Source: JAVBJN01 sp031546985 (GTDB taxonomy: Bacteria > Bacteroidota > Bacteroidia > Chitinophagales > Chitinophagaceae). Taken from it: a stretch of DNA of 42,531 bases. How positions within the stretch are numbered: the first letter of the stretch is position 1; each line of letters starts with the position of its first letter. The stretch spans positions 1 through 42,531 of the forward strand of contig JAVBJN010000013.1 of assembly GCA_031546985.1 (NCBI GenBank). The letters run 5' to 3'. Shown piece by piece: positions 31,301 through 39,900 of this stretch. The notes beneath the pieces are model-generated. The model worked only from the letters and a program-made list of their open reading frames with translations. It made no database searches and was not told the origin of the DNA. The position numbers and the translations under genes are program-made.

Positions 31301-33210
31301 TACGACACACTGTAGGTAAGGTGGTGCAGCCCTTCCTGGTCTGCAAACCAGTTTTTGCTAAGCTTGCGGGTACCATTGTTCATGGTTTGCGCTACACCCT
31401 TAAGCAGGTCTTCGGTTACATTAATGGCATCTTTGGCTTCGGGCACTACCTGTAAGGGATGCCTTGTGCTATCGCCCATACCTATCATACCACTGGCAAC
31501 CGGCTTGCCGGAATGATCTTTAATACTAAACGATAACTGCTGGTTGGGATCTTTTACCACCGTTTTGCGGTAATAATCCTGGTAGCCGGCCTCAGAACCA
31601 AAGAAACGGTTAAGCTCCATCTGGCCCGGTGTTACATAATCGTAACGGGTATCGTGCCCAAAGCCTACCTGCAGGCTATCGCCTGCACCACCCTGCCGCA
31701 ATATTTTTTCGCTATTGTCGGGAGACAACATGCTGTACACAAACGGGTACCCTTTGGCATCGGGCACAAATTTCTGGTAGCCAGTGCCGTTTTGGGCTGG
31801 TGAGTAATAGGTGTATGCTTTTGAAGTAGATTTCAGTGGCGCGATAATGGGCACTGCAGGGCACACCGCGCTGCTCAGCTTATCAAAATCTGCCGCCTGG
31901 TAACGCAGGCCTGTTGTGTTATTGATAGCCACGCCTGGTATATACTCCAGCTTAGCCTGGTTTACCGGTGTAGGCAATATGGTAATGGAAGGGCGGCCTT
32001 CATAATCCAGCACACTTTCGGTAACCAATACCTGGTTGGGCGATGAGTTGAGGCGGGTTACACTCTGGCGGTTTTTAAGCGCGCCATCGAAATAGCTGGC
32101 TACCTGCTTGTACTTGCCACCTTCGGCAAAACTTACGGTATAGAGCCAGTTGGTTTTATCGTTAAGGTGGGGGGTGGCTATTTGATAATACCTGGACCCG
32201 CCAGATGACAGGCTACCTACCGTGCCTTCCTCTACCGTATTAGACCAGGCACTGTATACAGGGTATTTACCCAATGCCTCATCTGGCCATACCGTACGTA
32301 CCCGGTATACCAGGTAGCCTTTCTCATATATAAGCGGTATCTGGTAATTGTTGGCATCAAGTATAACCCTGGTGGCATTTTGTTTAAAACTATACTTAAC
32401 CTGCCCAATGGGGAGTGTGCCCCCCGTTACATTACCATTCGCGTCAATAGCCGCAGTGTAATTGTCTACATAAGTCCACTCCAGCTCGTATTGCGCGGGC
32501 GAATAGGTTTTGCCACTATAATCCCATGAGAGGTCCAGGGTACCTTTGGTAGCTACATTGGCGGTATTGGCATATACCGATAAAGGGGTTGTGGTGCTGT
32601 ATCCTTTTTCATATGGGTTTATCCATACCTCTCCTTCTATTACAAAGTTCTTTTGCTTAAACGCTGCTACGTTTGTTTTGAGAGATACCGGAGCCACAAG
32701 GGGATTCGTAATGTCCAAAATGTCGTTAATGATAATATCCATCCGGTGAAATCCGGCATATTTACGGATACAGATATCCTGGTATTTTTTTAGCGAGTCT
32801 GGCTGGTAACTGATCACCAGAGAATCACCCAAAGTAACATCGGCAAGCGCGTTATTTGTGGTGTTGGCCACATTGGTCCACCCCCGCACCGTATACATTA
32901 CTTTATAAGTGTAAGCGCTGGTTTTGATGCCATTGTCGTGAGCTATTTTAAGGCGCACCAGGTTTTGAATGCTGAATATTTTGTACACATTATTCCAATT
33001 CGGATTGCTTTGCATATTGGCAAGCAACCCATGCGATACGTTCTTAACAGTATCGGGCAGGCCATGTGTAGCTATTGCACTGGCGGTTTCTACCTTCGGA
33101 AATCGTTGGGTGTACATCCTGAACTGCTGGGCTGTTGCGGGCAACACACCCGCTACCAACAGGCTGGTCAGCAGCAGTATCGTAACATAAATTCTTCTAA
33201 CCGGGTTCAT
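22339..33210 (-). CDS. Giant secreted RHS/YD-repeat polymorphic toxin
   Basis: A 3623-residue protein. Residues 1-29 are a signal peptide (ending LLVAGVLPATAQQ). About 60-1850 is a large region with many Cys residues, starting with beta-rich domains of the type found before RHS repeats in Bacteroidota. From about 1850 come YD repeats (YYYDRAGNLSH, YRYNAANEP, YEYDADNRITK, YAYDADGNIQK, FRYDAIGNLTQ, FTYDGMGNRVSK) that form the RHS cage. An insert covers about 2466-3012. The core then resumes (EHYMYGSGRLGIK, YELTDHLGNVSATV, DYYPFGMLMPGR) and ends at WEYDTRLGRRWNLDP. The variable tip is about 3400-3623 and ends with HELREN (His3585) and a second His3604. I start at the ATG at 33210. The tip and all DNA downstream of it are visibly more AT-rich than the core. 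Confidence 0.9.
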   Translation of the reverse strand: MNPVRRIYVTILLLTSLLVAGVLPATAQQFRMYTQRFPKVETASAIATHGLPDTVKNVSHGLLANMQSNPNWNNVYKIFSIQNLVRLKIAHDNGIKTSAYTYKVMYTVRGWTNVANTTNNALADVTLGDSLVISYQPDSLKKYQDICIRKYAGFHRMDIIINDILDITNPLVAPVSLKTNVAAFKQKNFVIEGEVWINPYEKGYSTTTPLSVYANTANVATKGTLDLSWDYSGKTYSPAQYELEWTYVDNYTAAIDANGNVTGGTLPIGQVKYSFKQNATRVILDANNYQIPLIYEKGYLVYRVRTVWPDEALGKYPVYSAWSNTVEEGTVGSLSSGGSRYYQIATPHLNDKTNWLYTVSFAEGGKYKQVASYFDGALKNRQSVTRLNSSPNQVLVTESVLDYEGRPSITILPTPVNQAKLEYIPGVAINNTTGLRYQAADFDKLSSAVCPAVPIIAPLKSTSKAYTYYSPAQNGTGYQKFVPDAKGYPFVYSMLSPDNSEKILRQGGAGDSLQVGFGHDTRYDYVTPGQMELNRFFGSEAGYQDYYRKTVVKDPNQQLSFSIKDHSGKPVASGMIGMGDSTRHPLQVVPEAKDAINVTEDLLKGVAQTMNNGTRKLSKNWFADQEGLHHLTYSVSYPPYHPCINLDKYLQVQSSYAYELFDDCGTSVVNQSGLIGTTEIISSNTPLQYNSGTISKNLKSGKYTLNKTLTVGLNDVYTAVDAFMKLPGTCVKTENQFIEEAVRSKTFPCPSTDVPFDHCSRMKQAMIKELYPGNKYGKYYMSGGVVMGYNKGISIFDKANNEAGTKYRYQNCTGITMPSSVVFQGVTYTNIANLPVETFIKIFNDAIAEALLPLHPEYCKLINCGGDYEEQLMAIGSYANAIAAGRASLTDIITNDPLAQGMIHDSLRFMMGATMRIDSMALAMAYCQGSAGPAQFNTCIQTIFSDNLRDKILSIPYVANTYYENLVTLYIGNRSRLKQKMLDNQTALKCGPCQADMMTLVAPPVFPVFSAQATQTMLNIPGFQGNAGPFTYVPTNNDPNADPVPTLGASGNIFGMDANDPNLLGVVQTYLQAMQASACDARARAIAERLANCSVDTNKITVIQTYIRSHFCAQLTAGAKLTPAQITEAITGSGLAVGDLCNPYLVDYVPEPGGSDFETDAMRCKDAGFYTGMKNFMNRGPLLSALTNGNAGSFSFIPDAANAFEAALMLQLGSAQGAQLNAGISYNATDKVYTIALQKATGGTTIRFYLNAGSNTGLCAAPLNNGDGIFFSKVSCLLDGAQPVYQTGYINFYTALPEIGRIRNNAGIYDTTYCTWGLWNDRMLLSDTAAPSPMAECISCAELYPYFKAFREMLPTYGIKGTNHPMYNQMLRSFLNLKTGKNFTDYDYNAFINSCRYADSLFMPNNFSMFRLDFNNLANANSALNTIYNYMPGVMSFSVTKQDVFGAIQVWVDYSPVALTGNTNELVKMRDYILALNAPGILNKIYQASFENILAFLFVPVGQPYAPVAGDFGSTGDLTVASRPGTNMYGQNGMPVTVYYIPVPNVTPIKANTYINKIKAWVAQTGAPIRSFYWFNSSDAEDNELTEKKNYLAYAYQQHPAIKSHDAIMKALEVPQLQTSVSGYNSLNVSYTDPFVPSNQSNLYLSAKTQTGHQGYDKLNAILNVAQAAWGGTVFHLNSSMAPSTALTVYRCSDNIFWYRYFDPSNDNKLYNAYITLPEGYTVANSGSLLLHHIEVGEGNGDVYRFKPVFSLVGNPAARIAASGYTDFAVGAGIKLGNVMLCNDIFATQQFADTMNCERVVLTAAIQEGKQRYRQYFDSVRLAYATGFMAHLNANVSEQLNFTYADQKFNVTLYYYDRAGNLSHTVSPGGVNMMGLAACANADADRLNKNVTVGGVPMHNKKTNYRYNAANEPVYQYTPDGGNVNYYYDRAGRQVFAQNEKQASEGKVSYTLYDELSRPVETGQIYVTTCRVYKEPKVVTKASDTLVDFCGEVIYLSDGSRLASPLPENIIFSSSKVYSDLHAWVLTKNRDQVVSTIYDTALTQLDNLNEGLDAQENLRNRVAAVKYTPVIPMNRPNIAYEYATHYSYDISGNVKTLVQDMPALQNTRQRYKRVDYDYDLLSGKINMLSYNRGHTDQFYQRYEYDADNRITKAETSNDGIIWDRDAAYSYYQHGPLARMALGALNVQGVDYAYTIQGWLKAINADVLDSTLDMGQDGIVGSSVYARDLAAHALDYFKGDYSPVNGAPVTRMPALAKGLYNGNIISENNAVAPFSTLNKLYKYDQLNRITYAGYADVNAASFAAMPTTEFTNSYAYDADGNIQKLKRNGNKISGTARVMDDLSYAYPSGNASNRLENVVEAANDNAAYTNEIKKPATGTNIRFRYDAIGNLTQDALSHNDTIYWNLYNKTSYVKNPDGSTLNFTYDGMGNRVSKTWSGKMADGNLHQIADYYVRDATGNILATYKRDMTFRKIGPIMPDLVLNLYTRIGPGKLGGALAYGYGDNGSFVNGLTAVSQQYPAWLNPKLAAEQPEVPAQDLSSLIYSDIDYYGALIAQKPTLLGKIMAVSVYPGNPKEYFEMLLDGLIYKTNVVSYPAARQAIVRSLYGSRPDMMAYFLANYGYSELQGMPEAEVANNLGNGGYDKLYDYLVNAQGDAWYSDHDGFSSFGTQLVTDPGVMGSEADPDFAKEFKAITQKLLDVGTWESAWQNIPVNDLDGYMLKLGRFFMNYTGGGDTYTLGELRSFVSSGEYDYYSRLGTDNVSLLGQAFTISPSTPTDKPGLLLRQLHESLILQSDHVQFPSGRQLVPQTLAVTVPAVLTSYLQDYGLTHLMGYPLGDLGSYMSDEEYNKLYLYLTEKEPGMLLGSPSLRSYVERLLGSAHVHTPDMADPNVYNAYRYVAGEALQYALQEATWQGQPVQDAAWCRAGLEGFFAPWMGSGGGGTTPPVAQQIQTLYWKNPTAYINDFVASLPPAATSAALGYIPGITASSLGGTIVRYDPTLEPAVNAELMDVMESDVYSLGEHYMYGSGRLGIKTYWPGQISYNWSNTADSAVKIGAASINQRLPWYSVQFDNLIKTGELQPYGQNDAGSMVASRIIGQKQYELTDHLGNVSATVLDRRTGYGTVAGQGGAADTYRHFHADAGAAYDYYPFGMLMPGRLVQDTTVSTTPITSVQMVPKRVVKLDITDWTPAANLPLAIMNGMRIAYEAGGLTLMPTAVGDGVALTTSGYVPGSEVTATLSVNPMGNYSAMVELVSGTGSGATVLNSMLVQSSRVVSLSGTAAHSDVQLRIVAVDRSAGTPTGGNIIFIGKNTSFFTTTYTAEVVTSYISSGNADKYPMGYNGQLKVNEIAGLGNHNTAQFWEYDTRLGRRWNLDPKPQISISDYAAFGNNPIWRNDVLGDTWDVATDANTQKDVKSLGGKYAKVSESGRVSLDYGNMTQEKIDKLLSENQGLKLVSDLVNAQEAFYYSSNFEPTGITDAANGNEVNFDPSITKGMNALNKVGTPIYAYFFNAAKTPYGKDAFGRKPPQLLPKKGYDGQVAIAPGNAVHQGSRLETTEEFKIVNGAAQMSRETKPVPTFIQVRKQLIMHELRENMKRVQDGLEYLPAHDETDKTLPVPQINDFYFSK
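24175..25815 (-). other. ~545-residue insert within the RHS core
   Basis: Between RDATGNILATYKRD and SLGEHYMYGSGRLGI, which are normally close together in Bacteroidota RHS proteins, lie about 545 mostly helical residues without YD repeats. The insert has two similar segments: YFLANYGYSELQGMP...YDKLYDYL near 25250-25385 and SYLQDYGLTHLMGYP...YNKLYLYL near 24640-24770. Its codons are as GC-rich as the core, unlike the toxin tip. The reading frame is kept on both sides. Confidence 0.7.
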
Positions 33211-33226
33211 ATCTGCAGAATTAGGC

Positions 33227-33967
33227 TTAGGAAACAAGTTTGTAATGGTTGTATTTTTTGAGCTGGAACTTTCCGTTCTTTTCGCTGAAATAATTGCTGA
33301 GCGCCCATTTGGCATACGTATAATCGTAGCGCAGGTGCTCCATCATTATTTTTTTGGTAATGTACCTTTCCACAGGCACAGCGTCGCTCTCGTCATCGGC
33401 AAGATCTACCCAAAAAGGCGTCTCATAGGTAAAACCATACCGGATAACTGCAAAACTGGTTTTGTGCACTTCTAGTACCAGATCACGAATAAGGATATCT
33501 GGTGCAAACTGGATGGCAAACTCGATAGAACCCCGCTCTGGTATATCGCGATGGGTTATTTTACCATATTTCACGATCACACTATCGGGCAGGAAATTCA
33601 CATCCGTAAGCACCGTCATATCTTTCGTTTGCCGGTTAAACCAGGCCTGTTCCCTGGCCAGGTTGCGAATGATAAGCGTACGGTTTACATGATCGGCCAT
33701 GTAATACCAGTCGCGCGTTTGTATGAGTAAGTGCTCAGCGCTGCTATCGACCAGTATCTCGCCACGCTTTTGCGCATAAAACCCTTTTACTTTTGCCGTA
33801 GTACTATCGGCATTGATTTGCTCACCGGTATACTGGTAGGCAATATTGGTCTTGTCCTGCAGCTGGCTCCTTACCTTCTGAAACCAGTCTATCACCAGCT
33901 GGTGCGCCGAGGCCGCGGGCAGGCAAGCCATCATGACATATAAGAACAGATATAACTTCTTTTTCAT
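33227..33967 (-). CDS. Secreted beta-rich protein, LolA-like shape, unknown function
   Basis: A 246-residue protein with a signal peptide (MKKKLYLFLYVMMACLPAASA). The rest alternates polar and hydrophobic residues in a way that suggests an antiparallel beta sheet with two helices, like LolA/LppX-type lipid-binding folds; this is a weak, shape-based guess. It lies 4 bases after the 2037-residue protein and 16 before the RHS gene, so it is probably part of the export or assembly of the RHS protein. I chose the ATG at 33967 for the signal peptide; the frame reaches 34084 inside the upstream gene. Confidence 0.65.
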   Translation of the reverse strand: MKKKLYLFLYVMMACLPAASAHQLVIDWFQKVRSQLQDKTNIAYQYTGEQINADSTTAKVKGFYAQKRGEILVDSSAEHLLIQTRDWYYMADHVNRTLIIRNLAREQAWFNRQTKDMTVLTDVNFLPDSVIVKYGKITHRDIPERGSIEFAIQFAPDILIRDLVLEVHKTSFAVIRYGFTYETPFWVDLADDESDAVPVERYITKKIMMEHLRYDYTYAKWALSNYFSEKNGKFQLKKYNHYKLVS

Positions 33968-33971
33968 ACTG

Positions 33972-36900
33972 TTACTTTTTAGGGTTTGCACCACGGCTTT
34001 CCTGAATGGTGAGAATACCGCGCTCTGTCTCTTTCTTTTTACGGATAAGCTGGCCTTCGGCGTTGTATTCATAAAAAGTGGCAAAATTGTTTTCGTCTAA
34101 TGTAGCTGCCAGCCTTAGGTTGGCAGGGTTATAAACAAATGCCTTCATCGAAGCCTTGGCCGGAGAGATGCGTATATCATCGTAATAATAACCCGACGGC
34201 AGGTTAAGTATTGCAGACTGACTGCTTGCCACAAAGGATACTGTGGTTTCAAACAACTGCCAGTTATCGATCCGGTTAGAGCGGGCTTTAAATGACGTGT
34301 TAATTCCTAAGTGAGAAATATTAAAGTTTGAAGGACTATATACAGCAACCCCATCTCCAGGATTGTTCACAGGTTTTATCCAGCAACTAATAATATAAGG
34401 CTTACCAGCCTCCAGCCTAAACTTATCAGGTATATTGGTGCTACCCGGCGACATAATCGTAATCGAGAAACCATTAGCGGTGTTTACCCTAAGGCTAGAG
34501 CGGCCACTGTGGCTCTCGTTGCTTACTATCTGCAAATTGTTGCCGGAGGTACTGGCATTTTTATACCTGTAATTGTTATTGGTAGCCAGGTTGGCAAATG
34601 CAAATGCTGAACGGATAAACGAGAACTCAAAGGTGCTCAGCGGCATACGCTCCAGGATAGAGAAATCTTCAAACCCTTCGGCCAGTATTTCAAAAGCCCT
34701 GGCATTGCCCGCCACTGCAGTGGGCAACAGGTTGTTGTAGCCAAACTGCGCGCTCGAAGATATGTCTACCGCATTTTTGTTTTCCAGTTCATTACCATTG
34801 GCATCAAAATGCGTTACCTCTTTTAGCAAGCGCCAGATACCGGCGCCACCACCAGCACCAACGGGTGCCATTATTGAATAATTGAGCGCATCGCAAGTGA
34901 TTTTAGTAACCCTATCAGGTTCATTTTCATCAGCATTCTTTTGACCAATTGTCCAAAGTACCTTACCCATCATATCGAACAAACCATCCTGGCGGCTATG
35001 GCCTACATAATTGCGCGGGCCGGTGTATTCAAATTCGCGGTCTACCCTATGGTTGCCCCGCACACCGGTTACATAATCGTTGTATTGTGCTGTAGTGCCA
35101 GTACCAAGCATCCAGTCTACCTTTTTATCGCTATAAGTGCGCGCCTTAACCTGGATACCTTTAGTAAAGCTAGCTCGCAGGAGCTTAGTGGTGTCGTTTA
35201 CCGGATTTTCCATCACGCTCGCTTCTTGCAGGCTGGCCTCCAATATATTTTTGCGGCCCGAACGGATAATTTTAGATTGCACATTGTTTTTTGTACCCAT
35301 TGCTGCAGTAAACGAAGCAAGCACACGAGGTACAACTTTGATTACAGGCATGGACACACTCTGCTGTCCATGAGTACAAGTATTGGGAATTGTGCACGGC
35401 GTTCCATGATCACAAAAGAGGACATTGCACGGCTTTCCCAGACTACAATCACCTGGGATGATCTTCGTTACCAGACCACAACCTGCAACCCAAACTTTGA
35501 TAGTACCTACGCCGGTATTAAGCATCAATTCATCACCCTTACTATAATTGCCTGCAAAGCGCGTAGAAAGGTTGGCATAACCTGCCTGGTATTCCATCGT
35601 CATGCTATCTTCTTCAAAGCCCTGGTTAGAAGAGGCGGCACCCATGCCACTGTACCCCCAATACGCCGGGTAGGTTACATTGTACACATCATCGCCAAAC
35701 TCGTTGTTTACCTTCGATACCAATACCTGCCCGGTTTGCGGATCGTAATATTGATTGGTGGTAAGGAAACGGGCACCCTCGTTATAGGTCTCTACAGATT
35801 TCAATACCGCGTATTTCTGTATCACCTTGGTGGTAACCACAGAGCTGAATGCCTTTTTATCGGCCTTGTCAGAAAAGAAGAATGTAGGTATCGGAATGTT
35901 TACCGCCAGCCACTGCACACTGTTTACATTCAGATTGTATGTTTCTACGGTCGTCTCCTCCCTTCGCTCACGGCTATCGATGGTTACATCTGCCTCTACC
36001 CCAACTGTTGCAGTACTGGCTTTTACTCCTGCAAGTGAAGCATTCAATACCGGCACCACGTTATCGGTGATGGTCATACCCGGTTGGGTCTGGTATTGGT
36101 ACACCTGAGAAGAGATCAACTCTCTGCGGGTATTGTCATTTAGCTTAATTACATACTGGCTGGTAGATTTAGGCTTGCCATGCATATCGTTCAGCAAGAG
36201 CGTATACGCTTGTGCCAGCCTGTAAATATCCTTTTGCTCGGTGTGGAAGAAGCCAAATTTGTATCCGTTATCTTTCTGCACTACATCAATGCCTTTGGCT
36301 TTTACCTCTACAGGGTAATCTTTAGCGGTATAATACTCATGCACCTTTACCGTTTGCGCAGAGCGGGCTATATCTTTATTGATACTTTTTACAGTTACTT
36401 TACTGTACCCCACACTGGCACCAGGATACAAAGATTCGCCCAATGGCTCTTCCTGGTACAACTCTACCGGATCGTTAGGCGGCACGTTGCTTTTAGACGT
36501 AGCAAAATAAGTTACCGGCCGCTTAAAAGGACATTCGTCTATGCCCACCATAGGCTCATAACTGGCCACACCGCTACTTATTTTCCCATATTTAGGATCA
36601 TCTATAGTATAATCATACTCCTGCCCGTAGTTGGCAGTATTACCATCGTTAGACGACATATTGTTCCAATCATCGCTTAACACTACCGATTTCACACGGT
36701 GGCCACCACCTTTTTTGGCAAGGTTGGGACTCATGAGGCGCACATAAGATTTGTCTTTGTTAAAATACTTGGCCCGCCCTTTATCGACCAGAGTTACCAG
36801 CGGATTTTTCCAAAGGTTTTTAAGCTCGCTTATACTTTCCTTTATTCCTTTAAGAATGTTTTTAGCGGTGCTTTTATCAGGATCAGAACCGGGGAACAGG

Positions 36901-39900
36901 ATATGCGGCAGGTTATACCGGGCCACATTCAGCCCCACATAGGTAGCCGGGTGTAAGGTGGCATTGGAATTAACCGGATTTTTAGGCACCAGTTTAATAT
37001 ACCCTACCGTATCGCCGGCGGCCCCATCGCACTTACCCACTTCACTTACCTCTGCATAACCTTTAATTGGCTCATAACGATCGTTTCCTGTTACATCAAT
37101 GCTGAAATTGTAATACAACAGGTCATCATTTTCGAGATAAGAACGCCTTAGGTTGGCCAGATCAAATTCCTGGCCTACCCTTCGTTTGAAGTAAACATAA
37201 AGGAAAGGTGTTTTCTTATCTTCATATAACTGATAAATACCTGGCTGATAGCTTTTGCCGGGACCTACCCCCAAAACCTTGGTCATTTCCATGGCACGGC
37301 GGTTTTGTACAAATGCATAATCATCTGCCTCATAATTCACCGTAATATTACCACCCGATGGCAGGTATATTTTTGTCAGCTGCCAGGCAGCAGCATACTG
37401 ATTGTTGTTGGGATCTGACTGGTTAGTAAATGGAAACTCGTAGTTGGTGCAACCAGGCTCACTTGGCTTATAATTGCCCCATCTGTCTTTGTTAATAAAG
37501 CTGTAACCATACTCCGGAGGGTTATTGTAATCGAAACGGTAAGGGCTCAGCAGATTTTTTTCTGAAGTGCCATAAGACATGTAAATGGCTTTCAGCGTAA
37601 GTTTACCTTTTGTAGCTGCTGTGGAGTTGGGTGTGCCGGGACAAAGAGAATAATCATACACAAACCGTACTTTCTTTATCGGTATTGCAGCATTGCCATT
37701 CAGGAAACGATCGCTCTTGTTATACAATACAATGGAATCGAGTTTAAACGATTTACCAGCCGCAGACAAAGCATTGTTATAGATACCATTTGCATATTCT
37801 GAGTTGGAAGGTACTACAGGAGCGGTAACGCCCAAGCCATCTTCCCGCTCAGAAACATAAAACTCCGCCACATAGTTTTTGCTCTCGATAGAGTGCAGAT
37901 GCCAGATTTCTTTAGAGCCAATTACATAACTGGCTTTATCATCACGCTTATCTGATACAAAACCCGGACTGTATTGCGCACTGTCGCCTACCTTATCGTA
38001 AGGCGCGCGCCAGCGGTAATCCGTATCTTTTAAGGAATAATTGAATTTGGTATAAGAGCCCAGATCATCTTCTGTAGTGCCATCGCCTTTTACATCTACA
38101 TAATCATTAGACAAAATAGAGGTAAGGAAATAACTATGCGCATAAGAGGGCGTTACCGTACCGGAATAGTATTCGTCTATACCTTGTTTATTGTTTTCAC
38201 TATCCCAATTGCCTTTTTCGATGCGTGCAATGCCTTTGGATTTTTCTGCATCACTAGGCTCTGGAATTGTAAACGTTACTTCCTTCTGCAAGTTATTCAT
38301 TGCCCCAATACCATAGATATAGCGGGTACCATCGGGGTTAACCTTAACCATTTCCGAAGCCTGATTTGCTCTGCGTTTGGGTTTGCTCTGCGCCTCAACC
38401 CGGTTAATTGACATGGGATTTACAGTACCATTGCTAAAGCTGGTTACATTATTGTAATCCTTTATGGTTGCAGAACTTCCAATGTCTGCATTTGAGGCCT
38501 CGGCTCCGTCCAGAAAATACAGGTAACTGGCCCTTGTTTCTCTACTGTTAGCCGCTCCGTTTCTTTCATAAGGAATATCGCCACCAGTGTATTGCTTCTC
38601 CGTTACGCCCCCGATTTCATCGAGATACTTATTATTGGCTGCCGTCAATTCACCAGCCTGTTTGAAATAAAATTTTTCGTACAAACTATTTTTGCGGCCA
38701 CCGTGGAATGGCTGGTACGCATTAGCCCAGGGGCCGGAATATAACTTGGTTTTGTAAGATGAATATTCGCCCCCGGCTTCAAAAAGTTCACCAAAACCTA
38801 ATTCTATGTTCAGATCATCACTTTCCTGCGATGTGATAGGATTATCAGCTAATTCGGGATCATATACCGTTCCATAATCATTGCGGAATGGTCGGAATAC
38901 GCCACCTGTACCCTGACCAGATACCCCATATACATCATATGCCATATTGCCCATGGGCAGGTATCCCATCGTTTTGTTGAACATACCATCCTTATCGCGG
39001 GTAAAATCTACAATATCATTTTTACCAGCATTCTCCAGATAAAAATAGCCGTAGCCGTTACGAGACCCCTCGGCATCAAACTTGGTGTTAGATACCATCG
39101 CTTTGGCCCAGGCAGAACCATAGAGGTAAAAGAATTCGAGTCCTCCTTTAATCTGTATCTGATATGACTTAAACGAGCTCGGGTTGGTTACCACCGGCAC
39201 ATAGTTTTTAAGGCCTATGGGTACGCTTGCATTCATGCCTACACCTACGCCAACACCAGAACCTGATGGCTTGGAGTTAGTACTACCAGGCCCACTCACC
39301 TGCATACTCCTTGCATTGGCTTGTAAACCTAACCCGATATCTTTAAGACCATTGCGGGAGTTCCAGCCATGCGATGCGCCAAATGATGCCCCATAAGAAC
39401 TGGAAGAAACCTCATTAGCAGAAACGGTTAAGGCACTTTTGCTGGTTGCAGTTACAGCAGCATTGTAATCAATATCGGCTCCTGTCTGGGAACCAACACC
39501 AATGTTTACCCCCGCCGATACTGCACCAAACAGGCTCACGCCAAGCCCCACATTAAAGCCAGCGCTTACACCTTTATAGTTATTTACATTAACCTCGGCA
39601 CCAATAGAAAATTTGCCGGTGCTTTTCTTTTTACCCTGGGTAACCTTCTTCGACTGTTTTTCAAAACCGGCAAACTCAACACCAACCCCTACACCAATAC
39701 GAACATTGTTTTCAGGTTTAATATGAAGCTTTTTTTCAATTTTCTCCCCGTTAAAATCATCGGGCAGACCTCTAACATTGTGGTTAATTACGCCTGGATT
39801 AATATTCCAACCCAAACCTACCCAACTTGCTTCCTGTTCAATATTTGCCCCACCGTGGTATGATATGTTTACAGGATACCCCTCTACATCGAGCAAAGGA

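Noticed and set aside
22339..33210. Frameshift or fusion artefact in the giant RHS gene
   Set aside because: The frame is open throughout, and core motifs before and after the insert are in the same frame.
34941..36038. 365-codon plus-strand frame opposite the SpvB-like gene
   Set aside because: Antisense shadow with no recognisable product.
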